Counted from the first letter of the stretch, positions 11,105 through 20,021 are shown. The stretch: DNA of 64,000 bases from Shewanella sp. SNU WT4 (GCF_006494715.1 NZ_CP041151.1:1054001-1118000), one strand, 5' to 3'. Notes: a model not told the origin generated them from the letters alone. Program-made: numbers and translations.

Positions 11105-12690
11105 GCATAGTGGATCCTATGGTGGCAGGGATTGCGGCGGGCTGGTCGCATACCGATGGCAGTCAATTAACCAGTAATCAGCGCTGTGAAGCTGATGTTA
11201 TTATTATTGGCTCTGGCGCGGGTGGCGGCACTGCCGCTGAGATTTTAGCGAAACGTGGGTTATCGGTTATTTTAGTGGAAGGTGGTGCTCTTAAGACTTC
11301 GCAAGATTTCACTATGGAAGAGCGCACGGCTTACCCCAGTCTTTATCATCAAGCGGCAGCAATGAAGACTAAAGATAAAGCCATAGGTATTTTCCAAGGA
11401 CGCAGTGTTGGCGGCTCAACCACAGTCAATTGGACCACCTCCATTCGCACCCCAGACTTAACCTTAGAATATTGGCAGGCGCAAAAGGGCGTAAAACTTT
11501 CCGCGCAAAGCTTGCAGCCTTGGTTTGAAACCATGGAGCAGCGCTTACATATCAGTGAATGGCCCGTGCCACCTAACCCAAATAATGCGGCGCTGCAGCG
11601 CGGCTGCGAGCAATTAGGTTGGCAATTTACCCGAATTAAACGCAACGTTCTTGGCTGTTGGAACTCTGGTTATTGCGGTATGGGCTGCCCAGTCAATGCC
11701 AAGCAATCTATGTTAGTCACCACCATTCCTGCGGCATTATCCTTAGGAGCAAGCTTATTAAGCCGCGTAAAGGCGGTCGAGTTAATTTTTAAGCAAGATA
11801 AAATAAGCGCGATTAAAGCGCTGGCCTTAAATGAAAGTCTGCAACCCACTGGCATAGAAGTTGAGCTGGTGGGGCGACATTACATTTTAAGCGGTGGCTC
11901 AATTCATACGCCGTACTTAATGATGCGATCGCAAGTGCCAGATCCTTATCAATTGCTAGGTAAGCGTATCTTCTTGCATCCCACCTTATTAAGCGGCGCT
12001 ATTTTTGATGAAAATATTCAAGCCCATAGCGGCGCGCCGCAAACTATCTATTCCGATCAATTTGTATGGCGTGATGGCGCTGAAGGTGAGCTTGGCTACA
12101 AGCTTGAGGTGCCACCCGTGCACCCAATTTTAATTGCCTCTAAAACCATAGGTTACGGGTTAAGCCATGCCGAATTGATGGCGCAATTTAATCACTTACA
12201 AGTGACCATAGCCTTAGTGCGCGATGGCTTTAATCGCGATAGTCAAGGCGGGCAAATGCAGCTCACCGACTCAGGATTTGAGCTTGATTATCAGTTAACC
12301 CCTGCATTTTGGCTGGCAGCGCGCCACGCTTATTTGAGCATGGCGGAATTGCAGTTTGCAGCAGGCGCTAAAAAAGTATTACCCATCAATGATGGTATGA
12401 GTTACTTATCTTCGTGGGCAGAGGCCAAAGCCGCAATAACCAAGATGCCATTGCAACCCTTAAAAACCATAGTGGCCTCGGCTCATGTGATGGGGGGCTG
12501 CGCTTTTGGGGAGGAGAAGCGTAATGCTATGGTCAGTAGTGATGGCCGCAGCCATTACTTTGAGAACTTATCTGTCATGGACGGCTCAATATTCCCAACT
12601 AGCCTTGGGGCCAATCCGCAATTAAGCATTTATGCAATCACAGCAAGAAACGCTAATTTATTGGCCGATGAGCTTAGCAGTGTGAGTTGA
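11101..12690 (+). CDS. GMC family FAD-dependent oxidoreductase
   Basis: A 529-residue flavoprotein. The FAD-binding DVIIIGSGAGGGTAAE is near residues 34-50, the GRSVGGSTTVNWT loop follows the GMC pattern, and the C-terminal block has HVMGGC and GANPQLSIYAITARNA. A cysteine-bearing stretch (CWNSGYCGMGCP) is present as in alcohol/gluconate dehydrogenase relatives. It probably oxidises an alcohol or sugar in the periplasm after Tat export with its partner. The substrate cannot be told from sequence. Confidence 0.9.
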   Translation: MSIVDPMVAGIAAGWSHTDGSQLTSNQRCEADVIIIGSGAGGGTAAEILAKRGLSVILVEGGALKTSQDFTMEERTAYPSLYHQAAAMKTKDKAIGIFQGRSVGGSTTVNWTTSIRTPDLTLEYWQAQKGVKLSAQSLQPWFETMEQRLHISEWPVPPNPNNAALQRGCEQLGWQFTRIKRNVLGCWNSGYCGMGCPVNAKQSMLVTTIPAALSLGASLLSRVKAVELIFKQDKISAIKALALNESLQPTGIEVELVGRHYILSGGSIHTPYLMMRSQVPDPYQLLGKRIFLHPTLLSGAIFDENIQAHSGAPQTIYSDQFVWRDGAEGELGYKLEVPPVHPILIASKTIGYGLSHAELMAQFNHLQVTIALVRDGFNRDSQGGQMQLTDSGFELDYQLTPAFWLAARHAYLSMAELQFAAGAKKVLPINDGMSYLSSWAEAKAAITKMPLQPLKTIVASAHVMGGCAFGEEKRNAMVSSDGRSHYFENLSVMDGSIFPTSLGANPQLSIYAITARNANLLADELSSVS

Positions 12691-12773
12691 TCTCGACATG
12701 AACAGTTGCGGCAACAGTTTTAGGTTAAAACTTGTGCTAAAAAACAGTTAATGGCAGTTTGCCGAATTCACGC

Positions 12774-12959
12774 TTACAGCCAAATATCAACGGGATGATG
12801 GCGACGATTGGCCTGCTGGCGCTGCTCGTAATAAGGGCGGCGTTTGAGTGGGCGTTGGCGCCTTTCTTCGCAGTAGCGCTTATCACACACATAAGTGTCA
12901 TCTATGACTATGGTTTCATGAACCCTACGTCCTTGTCGGTAGGATTGGAGTTTTATCAT
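12774..12959 (-). CDS. Hypothetical 61-aa Arg/Tyr-rich protein
   Basis: A short frame beginning 9 bases after the isochorismatase-like stop codon on the same strand. The product is very basic (MIKLQSYRQGRRVHETIVID and an Arg-rich second half, ending HHPVDIWL) with no recognised domain. Support comes from its position in a likely operon and from plausible codon use. No good ribosome site is visible, though translation could be coupled. The opposite-strand frame here looks like its shadow. It may not be a real gene. Confidence 0.4.
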   Translation of the reverse strand: MIKLQSYRQGRRVHETIVIDDTYVCDKRYCEERRQRPLKRRPYYEQRQQANRRHHPVDIWL

Positions 12960-12968
12960 AGTTTGGCT

Positions 12969-13586
12969 TTAATGCTCTTTGTGATTATGAGTAATGTTAG
13001 CAACTGTAATCAGCTTAGCTATACGCTCAAGGGCTGGTAAATTTTGCTGTTGCTCAGTATCGGTTGCCGAAATACAGGCATCGGTAACTACATGGACAGT
13101 AAAGTCGCGATCATGGGCTTCGCGCGCCGTACTTTGTATGGCCATTTGCAGGGAAACCCCAGCCAAATAAATATCAGTGACCTTAGCTAGGTTTAAGAGC
13201 AGTGCGAGCTCAGTTTGATAAAAGGCATTGACGCGGCGCTTAACCACTATGGCTTCGTGGGCTAGCGGGGCGACTTTAGGGTGAAACTCACAGCCCCAAC
13301 TCGAGAGTGTTAATGCGCCATGGGTTATGGCGTTGCTAAACAGCGGCGAGTTGGCAGCCACTTCGCGGTAATCATCACTAAAACCAAGGCGAACATGGAT
13401 GACGGTCCAATCGTGCTGCCTTGCAAAGGACAGTAATTTGGCCACGCACTTGAGGGATTGATGTTGCTGCTCATACTGGCAAAATGCACTCGACATCTTG
13501 CCATTAGGGTCAAGCATTTCATTGATTAAATCGATAACCACTAAGGCTTTATGACTAGCGCTGCTATTACGGCTTTGGCTGGGCAT
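12969..13586 (-). CDS. Isochorismatase-like hydrolase lacking the usual cysteine
   Basis: A 205-residue isochorismatase-fold protein. The catalytic Asp19 (ALVVIDLINEML) and Lys116 (VVKRRVNAF) of the family are present. At the nucleophile position, where cysteine hydrolases read GVxxxxCV, this protein reads GVSLQMAIQSTAR, so Ala149 replaces Cys. True isochorismatases such as EntB also lack the Cys, so activity on an ether or enol substrate is possible; a nicotinamidase-type reaction is unlikely. No siderophore genes are nearby. Confidence 0.85.
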   Translation of the reverse strand: MPSQSRNSSASHKALVVIDLINEMLDPNGKMSSAFCQYEQQHQSLKCVAKLLSFARQHDWTVIHVRLGFSDDYREVAANSPLFSNAITHGALTLSSWGCEFHPKVAPLAHEAIVVKRRVNAFYQTELALLLNLAKVTDIYLAGVSLQMAIQSTAREAHDRDFTVHVVTDACISATDTEQQQNLPALERIAKLITVANITHNHKEH

Positions 13587-13676
13587 AGGTTAACTCCACT
13601 CACAAACGTGGCATAAGCTTAGTTGTTATTGCCCAACTTAGGTATTGATTGGCCGAGTTGCTTTACCCTAGTTTGA

Positions 13677-13756
13677 ATACTCTTATTTAGGCTTAAATGC
13701 ACTTATTCTGACTTGAATACTTCTATTCTGGCTTACATATTTTTACTCTGGCTTGA
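13677..13756. repeat. Four degenerate 20-bp tandem repeats at the 3' end of yheV
   Basis: Units start at 13677, 13697, 13717 and 13737, each of the form ATACTTCTATTCTGGCTTAC with several substitutions. The last unit covers the yheV stop, and on the minus strand the units read like repeated copies of the TTCAAGCCAGAGTAA gene end. Confidence 0.7.
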
Positions 13757-13940
13757 ACACCCCGATGACGGCACCACTGGCTTGTTTAGTGACTTTAGCG
13801 TCGGTTTGTTGGTCGCGATAATCGCATTCAGTGCATTCCACGGTTTCAATGCCATGCTCTTTGAATAATAAAATCGAGTCTTGCGCCTGACACTTAGGGC
13901 AGCGAGCGCCGGCCACGAAGCGTTTTTTTATTTTTGTCAT
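13743..13940 (-). CDS. yheV: YheV family putative zinc-ribbon protein
   Basis: A 65-residue protein with two CxxC pairs (GARCPKCQAQD and VECTECDYRD), which should bind one zinc ion as a ribbon. The N-terminus KKRFVAGARCPKC is the YheV signature. The role is unknown; in enterobacteria it lies near kefB and slyD. Here it is divergent from the ABC-F gene, 125 bp away. Confidence 0.9.
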   Translation of the reverse strand: MTKIKKRFVAGARCPKCQAQDSILLFKEHGIETVECTECDYRDQQTDAKVTKQASGAVIGVFKPE

Positions 13941-14065
13941 TGGTTATCCCTACCATTACTTTTATCAGGTTGCCATTGTGCGAGCACAAGCCAACATAGT
14001 CAATTTAACTCACATGCGGTACACTCAGTGCCCATTTTAGTCGTCATAGCGGTTGACCCAGTTAC

Positions 14066-15961
14066 ATGATCACAGTATCTCAAGCACAACTTATTCGAGG
14101 CAGTAAAGTGTTGCTCGATGAGGCTAACCTCACTATCTATCCCGGTCATAAAATCGGATTAGTGGGTGCCAACGGCACAGGTAAATCTTCATTGTTGGCC
14201 TTGCTTAGTGGCGCCATTGGCTTGGATAAGGGCGAAGTACGAGTGCCGCAGCAATGGGCGTTAGCGCAAGTGGCGCAGGAGACCCCAGCGCTTGATAAAC
14301 CCGCACTTGAATACGTACTTGATGGCGATCATGAATTTCGTCAATTAGAAAGCGAGCTCGCGGCGGCTGAAGCTGCCAACAATGGCCACAGCATAGCTGA
14401 ACTTCATGGCAAACTAGATGCCATTGGCGGTTACAGTATCCGCGCGCGCGCTGGCAGCTTATTGGCCGGCCTTGGCTTTAAAGAGTCAGAACAAAGCCAA
14501 CCCGTTAAATCCTTTTCCGGTGGTTGGCGGATGCGGCTTAACTTAGCTCAAGCCTTGTTATGTCGCTCAGACTTGTTACTCCTTGATGAACCGACCAACC
14601 ACTTGGACTTAGATACCATGTACTGGTTGGAAAACTGGATTAAAGCCTATCAAGGCACCTTAGTCTTAATCAGTCATGACCGTGATTTTATCGATGAAAT
14701 CGTTGATGAAATTGTGCATGTCGAGCATCAAAAACTCAATTTTTACAAAGGCAATTACAGTGCCTTTGAGCGCATTCGTGCTGAGCGTATGGCGCAGCAA
14801 CAAGTGGCATTTGAGCGCCAGCAAAAAGAGCGCGCGCATATGCAATCCTTTGTTGACCGTTTCCGTTACAAAGCCAGTAAAGCTAAGCAAGCCCAGAGCC
14901 GCTTAAAAGCCTTAGAAAGAATGGCTGAGTTACTGCCATCGAAAGCCGATAGCCCGTTTTATATGAGCTTTCGTGAACCCGATGCCTTGCCAAATCCATT
15001 GGTAGTGATGGAGCAAGTGAGCGTAGGTTATGGTGACACGCCAATTCTTAGCAAGGTGCATTTAAATCTGGTGCCAGGTTCACGTATTGGTTTACTTGGT
15101 CGCAATGGCGCCGGTAAATCGACCTTAATTAAATTGTTATCTGAGCAGTTGCCACCGCAAAGTGGTGTGTATGAGCCTAATCCTGGGCTTAAAATCGGCT
15201 ACTTTGCGCAGCATCAAATCGAATTCTTATCATTAGATGATTCGCCGCTGCAGCACTTAGTGCGGTTAGCGCCTTTAGCCCGTGAGCAAGAGTTACGGGA
15301 TTTCTTAGGCGGCTTTGGATTTGTGGGCGATATGGCGCTGGCACCCGTGCGACCCTTCTCGGGCGGTGAAAAAGCGCGCTTAGTCTTGGCCTTGCTGGTA
15401 TGGCAACGCCCAAATTTACTGTTGCTCGATGAGCCTACCAACCATTTAGACTTAGAAATGCGTCACGCGTTAACTATGGCGCTGCAAGATTTTAGTGGTG
15501 CTATGGTGGTGGTATCGCACGATCGTCATTTACTGCGACTCACCTGTAGCGATTATTACTTAGTGGATAATGGCCAAGTAGCGGCGTTTGATGGTGATTT
15601 AGAGGATTATCATCAGTGGTTATTAGAAGCTAACAAGCCAGTACTTGAAGACGGCGCTAACGGTGATAAAGCCAGCGTTGATAAAAAGCAGCAAAAACGC
15701 TTAGAAGCTGAGCTGCGTCAAAAGTTATCTCCTTTTAAAAAGCAGCAAGCCAAACTTGAGCAAACCCAAACGAGTTTACAGCAAAAATTGGCGGCCTTAG
15801 AGCTGCAATTAACGGATTTAACCTTATACGATGAGGCTAACAAGGCCAAATTAACTCAGGTGCTTAACGATAGAAACACCTTAGGCCAAGCGCTGGAAGA
15901 CAGCGAAATGCAGTGGCTTGAGTTACAAGAAAGCATTGATGAATTAGAAATGAGCTGCTAA
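14066..15961 (+). CDS. yheS: ABC-F family ATPase (YheS-type)
   Basis: Soluble 631-residue ATPase with two ABC domains and no membrane domain. Walker A loops are GANGTGKSS and GRNGAGKST, signatures FSGGWRMRL and FSGGEKARL, and both Walker B motifs read LLLLDEPTNHLD. Between them lies the charged ABC-F linker (about 240-300), and a coiled-coil tail fills about 530-630. ABC-F proteins bind the ribosomal E site and relieve translation stalls. It is syntenic with the yheT/yheU/prkB set of E. coli. A TIGR02444 gene follows after 3 bp. Confidence 0.93.
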   Translation: MITVSQAQLIRGSKVLLDEANLTIYPGHKIGLVGANGTGKSSLLALLSGAIGLDKGEVRVPQQWALAQVAQETPALDKPALEYVLDGDHEFRQLESELAAAEAANNGHSIAELHGKLDAIGGYSIRARAGSLLAGLGFKESEQSQPVKSFSGGWRMRLNLAQALLCRSDLLLLDEPTNHLDLDTMYWLENWIKAYQGTLVLISHDRDFIDEIVDEIVHVEHQKLNFYKGNYSAFERIRAERMAQQQVAFERQQKERAHMQSFVDRFRYKASKAKQAQSRLKALERMAELLPSKADSPFYMSFREPDALPNPLVVMEQVSVGYGDTPILSKVHLNLVPGSRIGLLGRNGAGKSTLIKLLSEQLPPQSGVYEPNPGLKIGYFAQHQIEFLSLDDSPLQHLVRLAPLAREQELRDFLGGFGFVGDMALAPVRPFSGGEKARLVLALLVWQRPNLLLLDEPTNHLDLEMRHALTMALQDFSGAMVVVSHDRHLLRLTCSDYYLVDNGQVAAFDGDLEDYHQWLLEANKPVLEDGANGDKASVDKKQQKRLEAELRQKLSPFKKQQAKLEQTQTSLQQKLAALELQLTDLTLYDEANKAKLTQVLNDRNTLGQALEDSEMQWLELQESIDELEMSC

Positions 15962-15964
15962 TTC

Positions 15965-16570
15965 ATGAGCCGCGCTAAGGATACTGTTGAAGATATGGAT
16001 ACTGGCGCTGCTGTAAATGCCCAAGCGACAACTTCGCTAAGCACTCCGCTAAACACTCAGCGTGATAGCGCGGCGCTTTGGCAAGATTGCGATTTGCTTT
16101 ATGCCAAGTTGCAGCCTTTATGCCTGCAATTGCAACAGCAGCATGGTGTGTGCGTTAACTTACTCTTACTGGCCTATTGGTGTGATGAGCATGGATTGGG
16201 ATTAACCCCCATGCAGTGGCAGCAATTGCAGCTTGATGTAAAAGCTTGGGAAGAAGTCTTGTTATTGCCGTTTCGCGGGCTGCGCCAATCGAGTAAATGC
16301 TTGCTAGACACGGATGAATATCAGCAGATGTTGGCGCTAGAATTGATGCTTGAGCGTAAATCGCAGCGACATATTTTAGTGCTGATTAAGCAGACGGATG
16401 GGCTGGTGGCTAGCGATAAGCAAACTGCTCTGGCAACCAATCAAGACGCTAATCAAAGCATGGATCCGAGCGCGAATAAGAGCGCAAATAAGAGCCAAGC
16501 CAATCTAAGCCATTACTTAGGGCTTTTTGGACTCGCGCCGCAGCAATTTTCTCAGTTAGCCATGCCTTAA
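15965..16570 (+). CDS. TIGR02444 family protein
   Basis: A 201-residue protein of unknown function. The core LWQDCDLLYAKLQPLCLQLQ, the VNLLLLAYWCDEHG segment and WEEVLLLPFRGLRQ are typical of the TIGR02444 family. A low-complexity stretch rich in Asn, Ser and Lys near residues 165-185 is an insertion of low conservation. It starts 3 bp after the ABC-F stop and is likely co-translated with it. A bidirectional terminator follows. Confidence 0.85.
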   Translation: MSRAKDTVEDMDTGAAVNAQATTSLSTPLNTQRDSAALWQDCDLLYAKLQPLCLQLQQQHGVCVNLLLLAYWCDEHGLGLTPMQWQQLQLDVKAWEEVLLLPFRGLRQSSKCLLDTDEYQQMLALELMLERKSQRHILVLIKQTDGLVASDKQTALATNQDANQSMDPSANKSANKSQANLSHYLGLFGLAPQQFSQLAMP

Positions 16571-16586
16571 CTCTTGGCTCACAAAT

Positions 16587-16620
16587 ATTAAGCCCTTGAA
16601 GATTCAAGGGCTTAATTTTA
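16587..16620. terminator. Bidirectional terminator between convergent genes
   Basis: A 14-bp perfect stem (ATTAAGCCCTTGAA / TTCAAGGGCTTAAT) with a two-base loop and TTTTA after it separates the TIGR02444 gene from the convergent RimK-like gene. Confidence 0.85.
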
Positions 16621-16648
16621 TCACTGACTAATGCTAATTAAGTAACCG

Positions 16649-18100
16649 TTATAGACCGCGCAGTTGAATGCGGCGCAAGAACTCAGTAACAACTCTGTCA
16701 TAGAGTAAATCACCTAAAAATAAGTCTTCCACCTTGCTATCAATGCTTGGGTTATCATTAACTTCAATGACATATGCTTTGCCATTTCTTTCTTTAACAT
16801 CTACCCCGTAAAGACCAGAACCAATAAGGTTAGCCGCCTTGAGGGCTGCATCTATCACAGCTTTTGGTGTTTGCTTGATGTCCACACAATCAAAATCACC
16901 GGAGGAGACTTTACCGCTTTGATGATGCTGATAAATTTGCCAGTGACCCCGGCTCATAAAGTAGCGACAGACAAAGATAGGCTGACGATTAAGTATGCCG
17001 ACTCGCCAGTCAAAATCAGTCGGTAGGAACTCTTGGGCTAAAATCAGGGCGCTTTGCTCACCAATGCGTTGGCACTGCTGATAGAGCTCTTCGCTGCTTT
17101 TAACCTTAGTTACGCCCACTGAGAATGCGCCATCTGGGATTTTAAGCACCATAGGAAAGCCTATGGTTTGCTCGGCGTGGGCAATGGATGGCAGCGACTT
17201 AGCGCGGATAATCGCGCTTTGCGGCATAGGTACTTTTTGCTGATTTAATAACTCAGTTAAAAACACCTTATTGGTACATTTCATAATGGACTCAGGATCG
17301 TCCATGACGACTAGACCTAAGTTTTCTGCCGCTTTAGCAAAGCGATAAGTGAAATTACCAATATTGGTGGTGGCCCGAATAAATAAACCATCAAACTCAC
17401 CTAGACGGGAAATGTCTTGGGGGCCTATGACTTCCATGCTCATGCCGAGGCGATTAGCCGCTTTAACAAAGCGCTTAATTGCTTGGGGGTCTGAGGGCGG
17501 GAATTTTTCCTCCGGATCGATTAATACTGCCACATCATAGCGGTACTTGCGATTAAGAGATTTACTGCGCCACACCTTAGTGGAAAATTGCTCGAGGGAT
17601 TCGGCAAAGAAGGTTTGCTCAGCATCATTGAGATCTTGAAAGGCGAAGCTATTGAGTTGATTTAACTGCCAGCGGCCATTGACCTTAGTGAGCTTGACAT
17701 CCAGTACCGGCACCATGAATTTTTCAAATAATTGGCGCGCTACTTTCTCAAAGCCTGGTAACTGGGTCTTACCAAAGAAAATTTTACCGCTGATCTCGGC
17801 TTGGGCACCGAAGTGTTTATCCAAATCTTGCTGACGGAAATTAATCAGCATAGGTTGAGCCAAATCATTGATGGTCATGACTCGCGGCATGATCCTGTGG
17901 CCACGAGCCTCAGCCAGTAGCGAGCAGTAATAACCATTACTCATGTATTGATAGCTGCGACAGAGATTTAACACAGATGTCGCTTTGTGTTGTAAATTGG
18001 CGCCTGACTCTAAATATTGCTCAACCGTCATCACTTGGTCTGAGTGAAAATAGTCTTGCCATTGCCTATCGTCGTCAATGACCACAACTATATTTGCCAT
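16649..18100 (-). CDS. RimK-like ATP-grasp ligase with RLAN domain
   Basis: A 483-residue amino-acid ligase. The N-terminal half (about 1-200) is the RimK-like N-terminal (RLAN) type, with YQYMSNGYYCSLLAEARGHR. The C-terminal half is ATP-grasp: LVVMDDPESIMKCTNKVF, GFPMVLKIPDGAFSVGV, and the metal-binding YVIEVNDNPSID. It differs from ribosomal RimK, which lacks RLAN and is near 300 residues. AGGAGG precedes the start. It is divergent, 73 bp away, from a GNAT/C39 gene, and the two probably act together to modify a peptide or protein terminus. Confidence 0.9.
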   Translation of the reverse strand: MANIVVVIDDDRQWQDYFHSDQVMTVEQYLESGANLQHKATSVLNLCRSYQYMSNGYYCSLLAEARGHRIMPRVMTINDLAQPMLINFRQQDLDKHFGAQAEISGKIFFGKTQLPGFEKVARQLFEKFMVPVLDVKLTKVNGRWQLNQLNSFAFQDLNDAEQTFFAESLEQFSTKVWRSKSLNRKYRYDVAVLIDPEEKFPPSDPQAIKRFVKAANRLGMSMEVIGPQDISRLGEFDGLFIRATTNIGNFTYRFAKAAENLGLVVMDDPESIMKCTNKVFLTELLNQQKVPMPQSAIIRAKSLPSIAHAEQTIGFPMVLKIPDGAFSVGVTKVKSSEELYQQCQRIGEQSALILAQEFLPTDFDWRVGILNRQPIFVCRYFMSRGHWQIYQHHQSGKVSSGDFDCVDIKQTPKAVIDAALKAANLIGSGLYGVDVKERNGKAYVIEVNDNPSIDSKVEDLFLGDLLYDRVVTEFLRRIQLRGL

Positions 18101-18173
18101 GTGACTTACCCTCCTGTGGTACTTTTATCACAATTCAGTTTTAATATTCCAACGGCCCTTAAGAGCACTCCAT

Positions 18174-19271
18174 ATGGATATTCGTGTTGCTACTCCTGAA
18201 GATTTACCCGCCTTACTGCAATTAGAGCAGCAAGTATTTGTCTCAGATCTCATCACTTCACGGCAAATGAAACGCTTTATTAGCTCTAGCCAAAGTTTGT
18301 TATTAGTGATGGAAGTCGATAACCAACTGGCAGGTTATGCCTTACTTCTGTTTCATCGCGGAACCCAACTTAGCCGGATTTACTCGATTGCCATTAGCCC
18401 TCATTTTCAGGGCCGCGGCTATGCCAAAGCATTGTTAGCTAAGGTTGAGCATGAAGCTGTAAACCAAGGTTATATTACGATAAGACTTGAGGTTAGAGAA
18501 GATAATATCTCGGCTAAGACCTTATATCAGCAACTAGGTTATAAATCATTGAAAACCTTAGTTCATTATTATGATGACCTAGCCAGCGGTGTGCGTTTAC
18601 AAAAGCGTTTAGGTGCGCCGTCCCCTAAGCAATTATTAACTTTGCCCTTATATGTGCAAACCACGCCATTTACCTGCGGGGCGGCATGTTTATTGATGGC
18701 ATTTGCCCATTTGCGCTCATCTTTTAAGCCAAGTCGCAATGAAGAAATTCAATTATGGCGTGAAGCCACCACCATCTATATGGCGGCAGGACATGGCGGT
18801 TGTAGTGGTCGCGGTTTAGCGTTAGCCGCCCATAAGCGCGGTTTTAATGTCGAATTATTTAGCCGTGCTGATGGCGTACCTTTTATTGATAGCGTGCGCT
18901 CGCAAGACAAAAAAGATGTGATTACCTTAGTGCACGATAATTTTGATAGCCAATTGCGTGAGGCCAAGGTTGCCATTCATGAATCTGTGCCCACTATCGC
19001 CATGTTAGAAACCTGGATAGCCGAAGGTGCTTGTGTCTTGATGCTGATAAGCACCTATCGCTTTAACGGCAATAAAGAGCCCCACTGGATTATTTTATCG
19101 GGCATGAGTGAGTTGTTCTTTTACTTCCATGACCCAGAAGTTCAGCACGCTGATGCTAGTGTTGGCGCCAGTTTCGTGCCTATTAATAAATCCGCCATTA
19201 ACCAAATCATGGGCTTTGGTAAGCAAAAGCATGTGGCTTGTGTGGTGGTGCGCCCTGAGGCTAAATCTTAA
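18174..19271 (+). CDS. GNAT acetyltransferase fused to C39-like cysteine peptidase
   Basis: A 365-residue two-domain protein. Residues 1-150 form a RimI-type GNAT domain with the acetyl-CoA loop SPHFQGRGYAKALL. Residues 155-365 are C39-like (DUF3335 type): Cys in TTPFTCGAACLLMAF, His in KEPHWIILSGM, and Asp in FYFHDPE make a complete triad. Comparative genomics has predicted that such proteins work with RLAN ATP-grasp ligases in peptide tagging or synthesis; the substrate is unknown. It shares a short divergent promoter region with the ligase gene. Confidence 0.88.
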   Translation: MDIRVATPEDLPALLQLEQQVFVSDLITSRQMKRFISSSQSLLLVMEVDNQLAGYALLLFHRGTQLSRIYSIAISPHFQGRGYAKALLAKVEHEAVNQGYITIRLEVREDNISAKTLYQQLGYKSLKTLVHYYDDLASGVRLQKRLGAPSPKQLLTLPLYVQTTPFTCGAACLLMAFAHLRSSFKPSRNEEIQLWREATTIYMAAGHGGCSGRGLALAAHKRGFNVELFSRADGVPFIDSVRSQDKKDVITLVHDNFDSQLREAKVAIHESVPTIAMLETWIAEGACVLMLISTYRFNGNKEPHWIILSGMSELFFYFHDPEVQHADASVGASFVPINKSAINQIMGFGKQKHVACVVVRPEAKS

Positions 19272-19413
19272 CCTTGGGCAAGTAATTTAACCTTGGTCAA
19301 GTAATCGATGCGCTAGCTATCATAGCGCGTTCGCAGCCTCACTGAATTAACGGTTAACGCCATGAATGTAATGGCTCAGTTTTCGCGCCTGCATCAAATA
19401 TGTTGAGGCTATA

Positions 19414-19476
19414 TTTAGTGAGATGTTTAGTGAGATGTTTAGTGAGATATTTAGTTAGGTGTTTAGTGTGATATTT
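19414..19476 (+). repeat. Five 12-bp tandem repeats
   Basis: Units TTTAGTGAGATG begin at 19414, 19426, 19438, 19450 and 19462 with increasing divergence, and a partial TTT follows. They lie downstream of the GNAT/C39 gene. I see no start or ribosome site that would translate them. Confidence 0.85.
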
Positions 19477-19969
19477 TGCACTTACTATCATTGAACAGAT
19501 AATAATTCAAACGTTTATTTTGGAATTGTCATTTTGTCATTATGGAGGCTGTTTAGTCGCTCTGATTAATAACAATGGCAATAAACAGCTCTCTGTTTGT
19601 AGGTGTTTGGTGTTTAATTGAGCTCATATTTTAGCTAGGGTTAAGCACTTAGTAGTCCTTATCAGTATGGTAAAAAACGCAATGTATTAAGGTTGTTTTA
19701 ATATATGGCGAGGGGTGGTTCTAGTTATTTTGATTTTAATCAATATTTTTAAGCATTAATGAATAAGATGGTATCTAACTAAAGCTATAGCCTAATGCTT
19801 ACTGGCATTATTGGGGCAGCTAATAATAATTAACGTGTTGTCTTGCCGGGCAGAGGGGGTAATCTGCAATTAATGGTTAATAAAAAAGCTAATGCTGCCT
19901 GAATGTGATTGTCTTTGAATAATTACTAGAAATGTGACTTACGCAATGTGTGATTTTTATGGCTCTAGG

Positions 19970-19975
19970 TATAAT
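19970..19975 (+). promoter_or_regulatory. Candidate -10 element upstream of binding-protein gene
   Basis: A perfect TATAAT lies 47 bp before the ATG at 20022. The matching -35 region (TGTGTG near 19947) is weak, so this is tentative. Confidence 0.4.
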
Positions 19976-20021
19976 TGTCCGCGCAATATTCTACATACTA
20001 GCCAAATAATAAGAACTCATT

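Larger units (their letters stand above)
19272..20021. other. AT-rich 750-bp intergenic region
   Basis: No ORF of coding character is seen. It contains the 12-bp repeats and, at the right end, a candidate promoter for the binding-protein gene. The rest is AT-rich with nothing recognisable. Confidence 0.5.

Noticed and set aside
12759..13040. 93-codon plus-strand frame with a hydrophobic product
   Set aside because: It lies antisense to the small basic frame and the end of the isochorismatase-like gene and has no ribosome site; its hydrophobicity is explained by the complementary Arg-rich codons.
19414..19476. CRISPR-like repeat array
   Set aside because: The 12-bp units are contiguous without spacers and there are no cas genes.
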